NCBI GenBank assembly: GCA_000967895.1
Contig: FO203512.1
Coordinates: forward strand, 1,573,350-1,637,349
Length of the DNA stretch: 64,000 nucleotides
Reading direction: 5' to 3'
Source of the DNA: Oleispira antarctica RB-8
GTDB lineage: Bacteria; Pseudomonadota; Gammaproteobacteria; Pseudomonadales; Oceanobacteraceae
The notes under the pieces: generated by a model
The model's input: only the letters and a program-made list of their open reading frames with translations
Told to the model about the DNA's origin: nothing
Database searches by the model: none
In this document: positions 45,162 to 54,980 of the stretch, piece after piece
Position numbering within the stretch: the first letter of the stretch is position 1
Layout of the letters: each line of letters begins with the position of its first letter
Program-made: the position numbers and the translations under genes

Positions 45162-46279
45162 GTATTCATTCACATTCTCCAATTGTTAGACGAAAAAGCC
45201 GTAAGATTTGGGTGGGTAATGTCCCTGTCGGTGGCGATGCACCTATCTCTGTGCAAACCATGACCAATACACCTACGGAAGATGTTGCTGCGACTGTCGC
45301 ACAAATAAAACGTGCGCAAGATGCCGGTGTTGATATCGTTCGTGTTTCTGTACCTTCTATGGAAGCAGCGGATGCTTTCGGTGAAATTAAGAAATTGGTG
45401 ACTGTGCCATTAGTTGCAGACATTCATTTCGATTATAAAATTGCTTTAAAAGTTGCCGATTTAGGGGTTGACTGCCTGCGTATTAATCCGGGTAATATCG
45501 GTCGTGAGGACCGTATTCGTGAAGTGGTTGCGGCGGCTCGACATAATGGCATTCCTATTCGAATTGGTGTGAATGCCGGCTCATTGGAAAAAGATTTACA
45601 AGTAAAATACGGTGAGCCAACCCCCGACGCTTTGGTAGAATCGGCGATGCGTCATATCGATATTTTAGATCGCATGAATTTCCCTGATTTTAAATTAAGC
45701 CTTAAAGCATCGGATATTTTCATGACGGTTGCTGCTTATCGCAAGATCGCTGATCAAATTGAACAGCCTTTACATTTGGGTATTACTGAAGCGGGTGGTT
45801 TACGCGGTGGCACGGTAAAATCGTCTATCGGTTTAGGTTTGCTAATGTTTGATGGTATCGGCGATACCATTCGTGTCTCTTTAGCGGCTGATCCCATTGA
45901 AGAAGTGAAAGTCGGCTGGGATATGTTGAAGTCATTAAAGTTACGCTCTCGCGGTGTTAACTTTATTGCTTGTCCATCATGTTCTCGTCAAAACTTTGAT
46001 GTAATTAAAACCATGAACGAGCTTGAAAATCGCTTGGAAGATATTCGTACTCCGATTGATGTAGCGATTATTGGTTGTGTGGTTAACGGCCCAGGTGAAG
46101 CAAAAGAAGTAGATGTAGGCTTAACGGGCGGCTCGCCGAATAATTTGATTTATATCGATGGTAAACCTGCAGAAAAATTAAAAAATGAAAATCTAATAGA
46201 TGGTCTAGAAGCCATGGTGCGAGCAAGTGTTGCTAAAAAACAGCAAGCACTAAAAGACATCATTGTTTCTGATAGCTAG
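45158..46279 (+). CDS. ispG: 4-hydroxy-3-methylbut-2-en-1-yl diphosphate synthase IspG
   Basis: A 373-residue [4Fe-4S] enzyme of the MEP isoprenoid pathway, reducing MEcPP to [18 protein letters not shown], the cluster ligands in [10 protein letters not shown] and the [21 protein letters not shown] block are diagnostic. As an Fe-S enzyme it depends on a working assembly pathway, relevant given the reduced isc locus. rodZ, its usual upstream neighbour, is absent. Confidence 0.96.
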   Translation: MSIHSHSPIVRRKSRKIWVGNVPVGGDAPISVQTMTNTPTEDVAATVAQIKRAQDAGVDIVRVSVPSMEAADAFGEIKKLVTVPLVADIHFDYKIALKVADLGVDCLRINPGNIGREDRIREVVAAARHNGIPIRIGVNAGSLEKDLQVKYGEPTPDALVESAMRHIDILDRMNFPDFKLSLKASDIFMTVAAYRKIADQIEQPLHLGITEAGGLRGGTVKSSIGLGLLMFDGIGDTIRVSLAADPIEEVKVGWDMLKSLKLRSRGVNFIACPSCSRQNFDVIKTMNELENRLEDIRTPIDVAIIGCVVNGPGEAKEVDVGLTGGSPNNLIYIDGKPAEKLKNENLIDGLEAMVRASVAKKQQALKDIIVSDS

Positions 46280-46367
46280 TGGTTTTAGAAAATTTATTAT
46301 TTTAAAAAGCTCATTGTGTTCAATCGTAACGTTTTAGACCGTTAATACAGAATAGAAGGAAAATCTC

Positions 46368-47654
46368 TTGGCGAACAAGAAGATTAAAGCCATTCGTGGC
46401 ATGAACGACGTACTGCCGAGCCAAACACCGGTTTGGCAATATTTAGAAAACAGTGTGAAAGCCGTTTTAGGTGGCTATGGATATCAAGAAATCCGTATGC
46501 CAATTGTAGAGCAAACACACTTGTTTAAGCGCTCTATCGGCGAAGTCACCGATATCGTTGAAAAAGAAATGTATACCTTTGAAGATCGTAATGGCGATAG
46601 CTTAACCCTTCGTCCAGAAGGTACCGCAAGTTGTGTACGTGCGTGTGAAGAACACTCATTATTAAGCAATAATCAAAGCCAGCGCTTGTGGTATTTGGGG
46701 CCAATGTTCCGCCACGAACGTCCGCAGAAAGGTCGTTATCGTCAGTTCTTTCAAATTGGCGTTGAAACCTTTGGTATGGCCACGCCAGATATTGATGCGG
46801 AAACCATCTTATTAACCGCGCGTTTATGGCAAAAACTGGGCATTCAAGATGCGGTTGAGCTGCAACTGAATACCATTGGTAGTGCGCAAACACGCATCGA
46901 TTATAAAGCGGCTTTGGTTGAATATTTAACGCCGTTCGCTGATCAGTTAGATGAAGACAGCCAGCGTCGCTTAACCACGAATCCTTTGCGTATTTTAGAC
47001 TCTAAAGACCAAAATACTCAGACGTTATTGAATGATGCACCTGAACTGCACACCTATTTAGATGATGAAAGCCGCGAACATTTTGCTAAGCTGACGCGTA
47101 TTTTAGACGCTGCAGGTATTGAATATAAAATTAATCAGCGCCTAGTGCGTGGATTGGATTATTATGGCAAAACGGTATTTGAATGGGTTACCGACAAATT
47201 AGGTTCTCAAGGAACTGTTTGTGCCGGCGGTCGTTATGATGGCTTAGTTGAACAATTGGGTGGTAAGCCGACCCCAGCGGTTGGTTTTGCGATGGGGGTT
47301 GAACGTTTAATCTTGTTGTTAGAAACGTTGGGTGTTATTCCTGCTCAGGTTAATACAACTCTTGATGTTTATATCACCGCCTTGGGTGGCGATACCGACC
47401 AAGCTGCGTTACTGTTAGCGGATAATATTCGTCAACAACAACCACAGGTGCGGGTACAAACGCATTGTGGCGGTGGTAGTTATAAAAGCCAAATGAAAAA
47501 AGCTCAAAATAGCAGTGCTCGTTTTGTTATATTGCTAGAAGACGACGATATTCAAGCTAAGCGTGTTCGAATTAAGCCGTTGACAGAAGACGGTGAGCAA
47601 GTTGAGCTAAATAATGATGAAATTTCGAGCTGGTTAGCCGCCCAATTGGGCTAG
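46368..47654 (+). CDS. hisS: Histidyl-tRNA synthetase
   Basis: A 428-residue class II synthetase. [18 protein letters not shown] opens the protein; [13 protein letters not shown] is motif 2, [15 protein letters not shown] and [28 protein letters not shown] are the His-specific and motif 3 regions. The anticodon-binding domain ends the protein. The start is TTG 46368, supported by AAGGA seven bases upstream. Confidence 0.96.
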   Translation: MANKKIKAIRGMNDVLPSQTPVWQYLENSVKAVLGGYGYQEIRMPIVEQTHLFKRSIGEVTDIVEKEMYTFEDRNGDSLTLRPEGTASCVRACEEHSLLSNNQSQRLWYLGPMFRHERPQKGRYRQFFQIGVETFGMATPDIDAETILLTARLWQKLGIQDAVELQLNTIGSAQTRIDYKAALVEYLTPFADQLDEDSQRRLTTNPLRILDSKDQNTQTLLNDAPELHTYLDDESREHFAKLTRILDAAGIEYKINQRLVRGLDYYGKTVFEWVTDKLGSQGTVCAGGRYDGLVEQLGGKPTPAVGFAMGVERLILLLETLGVIPAQVNTTLDVYITALGGDTDQAALLLADNIRQQQPQVRVQTHCGGGSYKSQMKKAQNSSARFVILLEDDDIQAKRVRIKPLTEDGEQVELNNDEISSWLAAQLG

Positions 47655-47707
47655 TGCTGCCAGCAGTAACATGACAATAAAAAGTATTTTTGAAAGGGGT
47701 ATTGAAT

Positions 47708-48385
47708 ATGTCTGAAGAGTTCAGAACTGAAGAAGAACAAGTTGAAGCCATTAAAAGTTGGTGGAATGAGAACGGCAAAAGTTTAATCGTTACCATTGCT
47801 GTTGTACTGGCGGGTTACTTTGGCTGGAATGGCTATCAAGATAATCAGCGAGCTCAAGGCGAAGCCGCTTCAAGCATTTATCAGCAATTGGTTAATAAAG
47901 CGACTAAGCCGTTAAGTGAACAAACCGAAGCAGATAAAACTGAAATGGAAGTAGTTGCTGCGCAATTGAAAACTGAATTTCCAGGCAGTTTATACGCACA
48001 GTTTGGTGGCCTTTATTTAGCAAAATTTGCTATTGAAGCCAATAACTTTGAGGCTGCTGCCGCTGAATTACAAGCATTGGTTGATGCGGGTAATAAAGGT
48101 CCTGTGACGTATTTGGCACAAGTTCGATTAGCACGTGTTTTGATTCAGCTAGAAAAGTTTGATGACGCGTTAGCATTAGTGGCTACAACGCCAGAAGCGT
48201 CATTTACAGCACAATTTGAAGAAGTGAAAGGCGATGTGTTATTTGCTAAAGGCGATTTATCGGCTGCCTTAAGCGCTTATCAAACAGCACGAACTTCAGC
48301 AATGGCTTTGGGCATTAATACGCAGGTCTTACAGCGTAAAATTGATGATCTTGCAGGCGCTAAATTAGCCAATACGGACGCTTAA
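47708..48385 (+). CDS. yfgM: YfgM-family membrane TPR protein
   Basis: A 225-residue single-pass inner-membrane protein. A short acidic cytosolic N-terminus (EEEQVEAIKSWWNENGK) precedes a transmembrane helix at about 25-44, then a periplasmic TPR-like domain. YfgM interacts with the SecYEG/PpiD chaperone network in E. coli. ATG 47708 has AAAGGGG eight bases upstream. bamB follows at once, the conserved order. Confidence 0.9.
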   Translation: MSEEFRTEEEQVEAIKSWWNENGKSLIVTIAVVLAGYFGWNGYQDNQRAQGEAASSIYQQLVNKATKPLSEQTEADKTEMEVVAAQLKTEFPGSLYAQFGGLYLAKFAIEANNFEAAAAELQALVDAGNKGPVTYLAQVRLARVLIQLEKFDDALALVATTPEASFTAQFEEVKGDVLFAKGDLSAALSAYQTARTSAMALGINTQVLQRKIDDLAGAKLANTDA

Positions 48386-48388
48386 TTG

Positions 48389-49621
48389 ATGAAACCTCAG
48401 TTAATAATTGCCACATTGGCCAGTGTGTTTTTACTGGCCTGCAGTAGCCAAGAGACAAAATCTGGGACGTTAGCAGAAGATGTCGAAAGTGGCCCTGCTG
48501 AACTCGTTAGTTTTGATGAAAGCGTTGATATTGATGTGGTATGGCGTCGCTCATTAGGCAAAGGCTCTGGGGCTAAGAACATTCGTTTACGCCCTGCGCT
48601 AAGTGGTGATAATGTTTATGCGGCTGATTATAATGGTCAGTTGTGGGCATTAGAATTATCTTCTGGGGATAAGATTTGGTCACAAAAATTTGATCAGCGC
48701 ATTACCAGTGGTGTTGTGGTTGCTGAGAACGATTTGTATATCGCAACAGAAGATGGATTGTTGCACAGTATTGCTAAAAGCAATGGTGAGCTTCAATGGT
48801 CACAACCGCTAAGTAGCGAAAGTATTGCACCGGTAGTCGTTGATAATACACAAGTTTACATTCGTACTATTGATGGGCATTTAACGGCATTCGATCGTCG
48901 GAATGGCAAGCAAAACTGGACTTACGAAGCCGCATTACCCGTATTGACTGTTCATGGAACAGGCTCACCTGTTTTGCTGCAAAATTTAGTGGTTACTGGT
49001 TTTGCTAATGGTAAGTTGGTAGCTGTTGATCGTGAACTGGGTATTCCTCGCTGGAATAAACGGTTAGCGATTCCACAGGGCCGCTCAGAACTAGAGCGTT
49101 TGGTTGACCTTGATGGTACGCCGCTTGTTGAAAATGGCGTTGTTTACGCAACAGCCTATCACGGTAAATTATCGGCCATCGGTTTTGATGGCAAAACACA
49201 ATGGGAAACGGAGCTTTCGAGCTATTTTGGCCCAGCGTTAGGACTCGGTAATTTGTATGTCACCCGTGACGATGATCATGTTCAAGCCTATGATCAAGTT
49301 AATGGTGCTTCTGTATGGAGTCAATCAGCACTACAAGGACGCTTCTTAAACCAGCCTGTTGAATACGAGAACTATGTCGTAGTGGCTGACTTTGAAGGTT
49401 ATGTGCATGTATTAGCGCAAGTTGATGGAGAAATGCTAGGACGCTTAAGTGTTCGTCCTAAGCCATTACACATGACCTTGCCAAACCAGCCAGAGATGTA
49501 TAACTGGCGTCCTTTGCGTGGCAAAGATTTTGGTATCCGTAGTGTGATGCAATCGACCCCAAACGGTCTGCTAGCCTATACCAATGCGGGTGAATTGCTG
49601 CTTTTGCAGCTAGCTAACTAA
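48389..49621 (+). CDS. bamB: Outer membrane assembly lipoprotein BamB
   Basis: A 410-residue lipoprotein with lipobox LLAC (Cys19 or so) and an eight-bladed PQQ-type beta-propeller; repeats such as VYAADYNGQLWALELSSGDKIW and ISPVVV-like blades recur. BamB is a scaffold in the BamABCDE complex. ATG 48389 follows the yfgM stop by three bases, so translation is coupled; a TTG at 48386 is the alternative. Some Bam genes are sigma-E targets in E. coli. Confidence 0.94.
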   Translation: MKPQLIIATLASVFLLACSSQETKSGTLAEDVESGPAELVSFDESVDIDVVWRRSLGKGSGAKNIRLRPALSGDNVYAADYNGQLWALELSSGDKIWSQKFDQRITSGVVVAENDLYIATEDGLLHSIAKSNGELQWSQPLSSESIAPVVVDNTQVYIRTIDGHLTAFDRRNGKQNWTYEAALPVLTVHGTGSPVLLQNLVVTGFANGKLVAVDRELGIPRWNKRLAIPQGRSELERLVDLDGTPLVENGVVYATAYHGKLSAIGFDGKTQWETELSSYFGPALGLGNLYVTRDDDHVQAYDQVNGASVWSQSALQGRFLNQPVEYENYVVVADFEGYVHVLAQVDGEMLGRLSVRPKPLHMTLPNQPEMYNWRPLRGKDFGIRSVMQSTPNGLLAYTNAGELLLLQLAN

Positions 49622-49668
49622 CTCAATTTGTTAGTCAGTAAGTATTTGAACAAGATAACTGAATTATT

Positions 49669-51186
49669 ATGGTTCCTGTAATTGCCCTTGTAGGGCGTCC
49701 CAATGTTGGGAAATCCACTTTATTTAATCGCTTAACCAAAACACGTGATGCTTTGGTAGCTGAGATTGCAGGGTTAACCCGCGATCGTAAATACGGTGAA
49801 GGCCAAATCGGCGACGAGCCTTTCATTGTTATTGATACCGCAGGTATCAGTGGCGAAGAAGTGGGTATCGACGCGGAAATGGCTTCACAGTCTTTTTTAG
49901 CCATCGAAGAAGCCGACATCGTATTATTTATGGTGGACGCTCAATCGGGAATCATTCATGCCGATCATTTATTGGCAGAATATTTGCGCAAAAAGGGCAA
50001 AGAAGCTTACGTTATTGCCAACAAAATTGATGGTCGTAACCCGGATGTTGTTCTAGCTGAATTCTATGAATTGGGTATGGGCGAGCCTATTCCTATTGCC
50101 GCGGCGCATAACCGCGGTATTAATACCCTGATTGAACACGTTTTAACCGAACTGCATGGCCCGAAAGTGGTTGAGCCAGAGCGCGAGCTAACCGGTTATG
50201 AAGAGTGGGAACAGCTTTACGGCGAAAAAGAAGCCCCGCTGGACATTAAAACTCAGCACGAAGAGCTAAATGTTAAAGGCATCAAAATTGCGGTAGTGGG
50301 TCGCCCGAACGTGGGTAAATCGACGCTGATTAATCGCTTCTTAGGGGAAGAGCGCGTTGTGGTTTATGACCAAGCGGGCACGACACGAGACAGTGTTTAT
50401 ATTCCTTACGAGCGTCATGGTCAGGACTATACCTTGATCGATACTGCCGGTATTCGTCGTCGTAAGAGCATTACCGAAGCCGCTGAAAAATTCTCGATTA
50501 TTAAAACCTTGCAAGCAATTCAGGATTGTCATGTGTGTGTATTAGTTCTTGATGCCAAAGATGGCATTGTAGAGCAAGATCTCCACATGCTGAGCTTCGT
50601 ATTAAACGCGGGTCGCGCATTAGTTATCGCCATTAATAAATGGGATGGCATGACCGCAGAAGAACGTGAAAGCGTTAAAAATGAATTGGATCGTCGTTTA
50701 GAATTTATTACTTACGCTGATATCCATTTCATCTCTGCTTTGCATGGCAGTAACGTAGGTAACTTGTATCAGTCTGTTGATAAGGCGTATGAGTCTGCCA
50801 TGGCAAAATGGTCGACTAGCCAGCTAACGCGCTTGCTAGAAGACATGGTGAAAAATCACCAGCCGCCGATGGTTAACGGTCGTCGTGTTAAATTGCGCTA
50901 TGCACACCAAGGGGGTTCTAATCCACCTATATTGGTTGTTCACGGTACGCAAACAGATAAGTTAACGGAAGCGTATAAGCGTTACTTAGCGAATACCTAT
51001 CGTCGTGTATTGAATATTCACGGTACGCCGATTCGAATGAACTTCAAAAGCGCTGAAAATCCTTTCGCAGAAAAGAAAGATGGGCCTTCGCTTCACCGCA
51101 TTAGTGAGAAGAAGATGGCGCGCACGCAAAACATTCGTGCTATTAAGAAAGAAAAAGCACGTAAACAGCGCGCTAAAAAACGTTAG
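49669..51186 (+). CDS. der: Ribosome-assembly GTPase Der
   Basis: A 505-residue protein with two tandem GTPase domains, each with GRPNVGKST (near residues 8 and 211), followed by a KH-like domain and a basic tail (KKEKARKQRAKKR). Der is required for 50S maturation. The acidic linker between G domains is long. It ends the conserved hisS-yfgM-bamB-der block. Confidence 0.97.
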   Translation: MVPVIALVGRPNVGKSTLFNRLTKTRDALVAEIAGLTRDRKYGEGQIGDEPFIVIDTAGISGEEVGIDAEMASQSFLAIEEADIVLFMVDAQSGIIHADHLLAEYLRKKGKEAYVIANKIDGRNPDVVLAEFYELGMGEPIPIAAAHNRGINTLIEHVLTELHGPKVVEPERELTGYEEWEQLYGEKEAPLDIKTQHEELNVKGIKIAVVGRPNVGKSTLINRFLGEERVVVYDQAGTTRDSVYIPYERHGQDYTLIDTAGIRRRKSITEAAEKFSIIKTLQAIQDCHVCVLVLDAKDGIVEQDLHMLSFVLNAGRALVIAINKWDGMTAEERESVKNELDRRLEFITYADIHFISALHGSNVGNLYQSVDKAYESAMAKWSTSQLTRLLEDMVKNHQPPMVNGRRVKLRYAHQGGSNPPILVVHGTQTDKLTEAYKRYLANTYRRVLNIHGTPIRMNFKSAENPFAEKKDGPSLHRISEKKMARTQNIRAIKKEKARKQRAKKR

Positions 51187-51200
51187 ATTGTATTGAACAA

Positions 51201-51252
51201 AATTTTTCTGCATACTTAATATTTACAATAAGTATGCAGAAGGATTCTTGTG
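51201..51252 (+). promoter_or_regulatory. Hairpin masking the Shine-Dalgarno of the next gene (fourU-like)
   Basis: AATTTTTCTGCATACTTA (51201-51218) pairs with TAAGTATGCAGAAGGATT (51229-51246) over all 18 positions, two of them U·G, with a 10-nt loop. The right arm contains the Shine-Dalgarno AGAAGGA (51238-51244) of GTG 51250. The run of five U opposite GAAGGA recalls fourU RNA thermometers. No T-tract follows, so simple termination is unlikely. Confidence 0.65.
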
Positions 51253-51963
51253 GAACACATTATAAAAAAAGCTTTATGTATTAGTCTTCTATTCTTTTCT
51301 TTGGCCGTTCGCGCCGAATCAGATGTTGATAGTTTTACTCAGTTTAAAATTTCCAGCTTACAACTCGTCTCTTCTTTTTCGTCATTTATATATTTTGAAG
51401 GTGATAAGCGCAATCAACTGCGTCTTCAGCAAGCCAAAATTAAAGGCGATCAAGCTTTAGCACAACTCATGATTCCTCATTCAGAATTAACACTTAAGTG
51501 GCAGCAAATATCTGACTATCTTGATTCAAGTCAGGGCTATCAATTTGATGTGAATCTTGAAGCGGGCTGGAGTATTTTACAGGGTGAGTTAAGTCAAATA
51601 ATTAACGTGTATGAAGCAGCCTTAGTTTCTGACGAAAGGGCGTCTATGCAATCTAATTCTGATGCTAAAAATATCAGTCGTTTACAGGTGAAAATGGAAA
51701 CTATACTCAGTCGCTACATGGCATTTGCAAATTCGACTTTGGGTGGTTATGGCATCAGTTCTAAGGGCACACCACTAGAGCAGCAAATACAAACGGTGAG
51801 TGCCGAGATGAAGGAGCTGGCAGCGCTGGATATAAAATACAAGCCATTAGCCAATAAGTGGGGATACATAGATAAGACGTTATTAGCCTATAACTCTAAT
51901 GTTGCGCCTTTTGTAGTGATGCATACTTTTGAGAAGATGAGAAAAATAATAGCGGCATATTAA
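51250..51963 (+). CDS. Hypothetical secreted protein
   Basis: A 237-residue protein with a clear signal peptide (about residues 1-22; hydrophobic ALCISLLFFSLAVRA, cleavage near RAES). The mature part looks largely helical with several amphipathic segments and no recognised catalytic motif. I do not recognise the family. It starts at GTG 51250 with AGAAGGA five bases upstream, fully paired in the hairpin described at 51201-51246. It is downstream of der but the hairpin and spacing suggest separate control. Confidence 0.75.
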   Translation: MEHIIKKALCISLLFFSLAVRAESDVDSFTQFKISSLQLVSSFSSFIYFEGDKRNQLRLQQAKIKGDQALAQLMIPHSELTLKWQQISDYLDSSQGYQFDVNLEAGWSILQGELSQIINVYEAALVSDERASMQSNSDAKNISRLQVKMETILSRYMAFANSTLGGYGISSKGTPLEQQIQTVSAEMKELAALDIKYKPLANKWGYIDKTLLAYNSNVAPFVVMHTFEKMRKIIAAY

Positions 51964-51987
51964 TTAAACCATTTAACAGAATCAATT

Positions 51988-52019
51988 GCCGTTACCCCTT
52001 TGACAAAAGGGGTAACGGC
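51988..52019. terminator. Stem-loop between convergent genes
   Basis: GCCGTTACCCCTTT (51988-52001) and AAAGGGGTAACGGC (52006-52019) form a perfect 14-bp stem with a GACA loop, between the stop at 51963 and the convergent stop at 52027. Neither side has a T-tract, but its location suggests 3'-end formation for both genes. Confidence 0.6.
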
Positions 52020-52026
52020 GTCGCCA

Positions 52027-52929
52027 TTAAATAGCGCGAATACCTTTACTTTCAATGGTGATTTTACGGTCTTTATAAAGTTTGCCAATCGCCATCTTAA
52101 AGGCACGTTTGCTTACCCCAAAATGCATTTCAATCAGCTCAGCTGGGCTTTTATCGCTTAACGCAAGAAAGCCATCACCTTCCTCAACTTTCTGCATAAT
52201 TTGCTCAGATAAACCGCCCACTTTCTGATAACCAATAGGCTGCAAGCTTAAATCCAAACGTTTATCATCACGTTGCTTACGAATATAGGCATCGACTTTT
52301 TGGCCAACGCGAATCGGTTGACGAATATCGGTATGGTGAATCAAGCCCCAATATTTATTATCAACAACGGCTTTATAACCCAGCTCAGTACGAGCGGCGA
52401 TTAGAATACGAACTTTATCACCTGGATTATAATGGTCGTAAATAACAGCGACCTCATCTTTGATAAAACGATTTAAACGAGTCGTAGCAATAATACGATC
52501 GGTATTATCCATGTACACATACACAATGCAGTTTTGGCCAGCTTCTAAGCGCGTCTTTTGCTCTGCGAAGGGTAAGAATAAATCTTTGACTAAGCCCCAA
52601 TCTAAGAAAGCGCCCATTTCGTTGACATCGGCGACTTCAATATTAGCAACTTGACCCACTGTTGCGCGAGGACGTTGGCATGTCGCAATCACTCGATCTT
52701 CAGAATCAAGGTAGATAAATACCTTAACGATATCACCGACTTTGCAATTATCGGGTACTTGTTTATTAGGCAATAAAATATTGCCAAATTCTCCTGCAAT
52801 TAATAACGCACCCATAGGCAAAAGTTCGCCAACTTCTAAAGTGGCGTATTTACCGACTAAAGGCGTGCTAGTGGTAAGTGTGCTCGTTGGATAATTGTTA
52901 CTGTCGGCAGGAGAGTTTGAATCTGTCAT
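52027..52929 (-). CDS. CvfB-like S1 RNA-binding protein
   Basis: A 300-residue protein with three S1-like OB folds in tandem (starting near VGKYATLEV, VGQVANIEVADVNEMGAFLDWG and YNPGDKVRILIAARTELGYKAVVD) and a C-terminal winged-helix module (LIEMHFGVSKRAFKMAIGKLY). This is the CvfB/YitL architecture. In staphylococci CvfB binds RNA and affects virulence gene expression; the role in gammaproteobacteria is unclear. The first ~25 residues are a Ser/Thr-rich extension. Confidence 0.85.
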   Translation of the reverse strand: MTDSNSPADSNNYPTSTLTTSTPLVGKYATLEVGELLPMGALLIAGEFGNILLPNKQVPDNCKVGDIVKVFIYLDSEDRVIATCQRPRATVGQVANIEVADVNEMGAFLDWGLVKDLFLPFAEQKTRLEAGQNCIVYVYMDNTDRIIATTRLNRFIKDEVAVIYDHYNPGDKVRILIAARTELGYKAVVDNKYWGLIHHTDIRQPIRVGQKVDAYIRKQRDDKRLDLSLQPIGYQKVGGLSEQIMQKVEEGDGFLALSDKSPAELIEMHFGVSKRAFKMAIGKLYKDRKITIESKGIRAI

Positions 52930-52976
52930 TTGGAAAGTCCGTATCAGACACTTAATCGGGATGAATAAGATTAAGT

Positions 52977-53008
52977 TGGTTAAAAGACACTGATTTCTGC
53001 ATCAGTGT
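52977..53008 (-). terminator. Terminator after the tetR-type gene
   Basis: On the minus strand, ACACTGAT-GCAGAA-ATCAGTGT (53008-52987) is followed by C and then TTTT. The 8-bp perfect stem lies between the regulator at 53151 and the CvfB-like gene, and would end the regulator's transcript. Confidence 0.55.
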
Positions 53009-53150
53009 TTGTAGGATGCGATTATAACAAAGTAATGCTTAGTTGCTAAGCAATGACTTACTAAAAGATGGGTATTTGAATAATACGAGGGCAACTATCA
53101 TGACACAGTGAGTATTAACGCTTTTTTGCATTGATTAAAATAGATTAGCG

Positions 53151-53720
53151 CTAGCGACAAGCTAATTGAAAAATACGCAATATATCGTTACTGGCTTGTT
53201 CTAAATTTTGTTTTTCTAAGTGGCCTCTTAATCCATCTAAACTTGCCAGTAATAACCTTGATAGCTTACGTGCATTAATGGGTAGGTTGTCCAGGGAAAG
53301 GTTGCCTTGTTGCTCAGCGGTTTCTAGTAGCGTGCAAAATATGTCTTCAACATCTTGTCTTGCCTGCTCAAACGTATCTTTAGCGATGTGTTGTGCATGG
53401 TATTTAAGATCATTAAGAATATGTTGATCATTGACTTCGTCAAACGTAGGCTTTAACCAAGCTTGCATCACCAGATTGATGCTTTCCCAGCATTCAATAT
53501 TTTGGGCAAGTATAGGTTGGCAGGCATCGTTCGCTTGTTGCTGAAATTGATGAATGACTTGGCAGAATGCATCATCTTTATTCTTAAAGTATTTGTGGAT
53601 AGTGGCGCGAGAATATCCTGCATATTCACTAATAAGCGTCATGTTGCTGGCTTTGTAACCATGCCTAAAGAAACATTGCCTGGCTCCAATTAGCACCTTT
53701 TCTTCTGTATTAGTGATCAA
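53151..53720 (-). CDS. TetR-family transcriptional regulator
   Basis: A 189-residue regulator. The N-terminal helix-turn-helix is ARQCFFRHGYKASNMTLISEYAGYSRATIHKYFKNKDDAF in several motif pieces: GYSRATIHKYF is the recognition helix. The C-terminal ligand domain is helical and unassigned. It is divergent from an RND efflux operon and probably represses it through the inverted repeat at 53787-53819. Confidence 0.9.
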   Translation of the reverse strand: MITNTEEKVLIGARQCFFRHGYKASNMTLISEYAGYSRATIHKYFKNKDDAFCQVIHQFQQQANDACQPILAQNIECWESINLVMQAWLKPTFDEVNDQHILNDLKYHAQHIAKDTFEQARQDVEDIFCTLLETAEQQGNLSLDNLPINARKLSRLLLASLDGLRGHLEKQNLEQASNDILRIFQLACR

Positions 53721-53786
53721 TATTTTACCTAAAATAAGTCATTGTTTCAAATATAGATAGGTGTATTCCATTTACGACCACCTAGG

Positions 53787-53819
53787 TTTACAGATTAACA
53801 CTATATGTAAATCTGTCAA
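53787..53819. promoter_or_regulatory. Candidate TetR-type operator
   Basis: TTTACAGATT (53787-53796) and AATCTGTCAA (53810-53819) form an inverted repeat matching at nine of ten positions, centred between the divergent regulator and efflux genes. Read on the minus strand, the right half includes TTGACA, a consensus -35. Confidence 0.55.
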
Positions 53820-53906
53820 TGTGCTACAAGTATAAACCAAATATATAAGTAACTTCTTAGCATGAGTCACGACTATGCTTAAAATAATTCATCTGGAGAT
53901 GATTAC

Positions 53907-54968
53907 ATGGGATATAAGCGTTCTTTATTCGCCTTATTGATCATAACGGCGGCGTTGGTCGGTTGTGGTGATAATAGTGAAGTACAACAAGTGCAAGAAA
54001 AACCGGTTGTCGTGCAGTTGAGTGAAGTGACAAATGCGACGACTGAGCATGAATTTACGTTTCCGGCCAAGGTGATGGCAAAGACGACGGTTGATTTGGC
54101 ATTTCGTGTAAGCGGCCGCCTACATTCTGTGAATTTACCAGAAGGTAAGACCATCAAAAAAGGCCGTGTGATTGCTCGATTAGACCCAGAACCGTTTGAG
54201 CGTGCAGTCCGCATGGCTGACGTGAGATTACAACAAGCACGTTTAGAGCTGAAGCGCGTAAAAACGATTGCGATAAGAGGCATTGGTTCTGAGAAGTCTG
54301 TGGATAATGCGCAAGTAGATTTTGAACTGGCTGAAATTGAGCTTGAAAATGCCAAAGCTAACCTAGAATACAGTGTTTTAAAAGCTCCGTTTAACGCTAT
54401 GGTTTCGAAACGATTAATTGAAAATGAAGGTTTTATAAAGCCCGGAACAGCGATTGCCCGCTTACAAGATTTATCTCGTATTCATTTTAAGTTTGATATT
54501 CCTGAGCGTATTGTTAATCAATACAGTCGTTCACAAGTTGCTAAAGCTTCAGCCTACATTGATGGTGCAATCGATAAAGATTTTGATATTGAGTACGTTG
54601 AATATTCAACAGAGCCAGACCCTGTTAGTCAAACGTATGAAGTCGTTTATGCAATGGACGCCTTGAAAGAAATACTGATTACGCCTGGGCTTCACGCGAC
54701 TGTGACACTCAAAGGCAGCGATGCAATGATGCCGAAGGTGCTTGGGGTTCCTGTAAATGCTTTGGTAACCGGGACTGATAACTCCATGTCTGTTTGGGTT
54801 TATGATCCTGAAACACAGCGAATTCATAATCAAGTAGTAAAGGTTGGATCGATGGTTAATGGCTGGGTAGCTGTTTTATCAGGTATAGAAAATGGGCAGA
54901 GAGTGGTATCTGCAGGCGTCACACAAATGAAAGAAGGGTTGCTTGTTCGCCCTTTTGATATGCAATAA
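53907..54968 (+). CDS. RND efflux periplasmic adaptor (membrane fusion) lipoprotein
   Basis: A 353-residue HlyD/AcrA-type adaptor with lipobox LVGC near residue 20. RVSGRLHSVNLPEGKTIKKGRVIARLD is the first lipoyl half (quoted in pieces: FRVSGRLHSV, KKGRVIARLDPEPF), a helical hairpin follows (QQARLELKRV...AKANLEYSVLKAPFNAMV), then beta-barrel domains. It bridges the inner-membrane pump encoded 12 bp downstream to an outer-membrane channel not encoded here. Confidence 0.92.
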   Translation: MGYKRSLFALLIITAALVGCGDNSEVQQVQEKPVVVQLSEVTNATTEHEFTFPAKVMAKTTVDLAFRVSGRLHSVNLPEGKTIKKGRVIARLDPEPFERAVRMADVRLQQARLELKRVKTIAIRGIGSEKSVDNAQVDFELAEIELENAKANLEYSVLKAPFNAMVSKRLIENEGFIKPGTAIARLQDLSRIHFKFDIPERIVNQYSRSQVAKASAYIDGAIDKDFDIEYVEYSTEPDPVSQTYEVVYAMDALKEILITPGLHATVTLKGSDAMMPKVLGVPVNALVTGTDNSMSVWVYDPETQRIHNQVVKVGSMVNGWVAVLSGIENGQRVVSAGVTQMKEGLLVRPFDMQ

Positions 54969-54980
54969 GGGGCGCTGATT

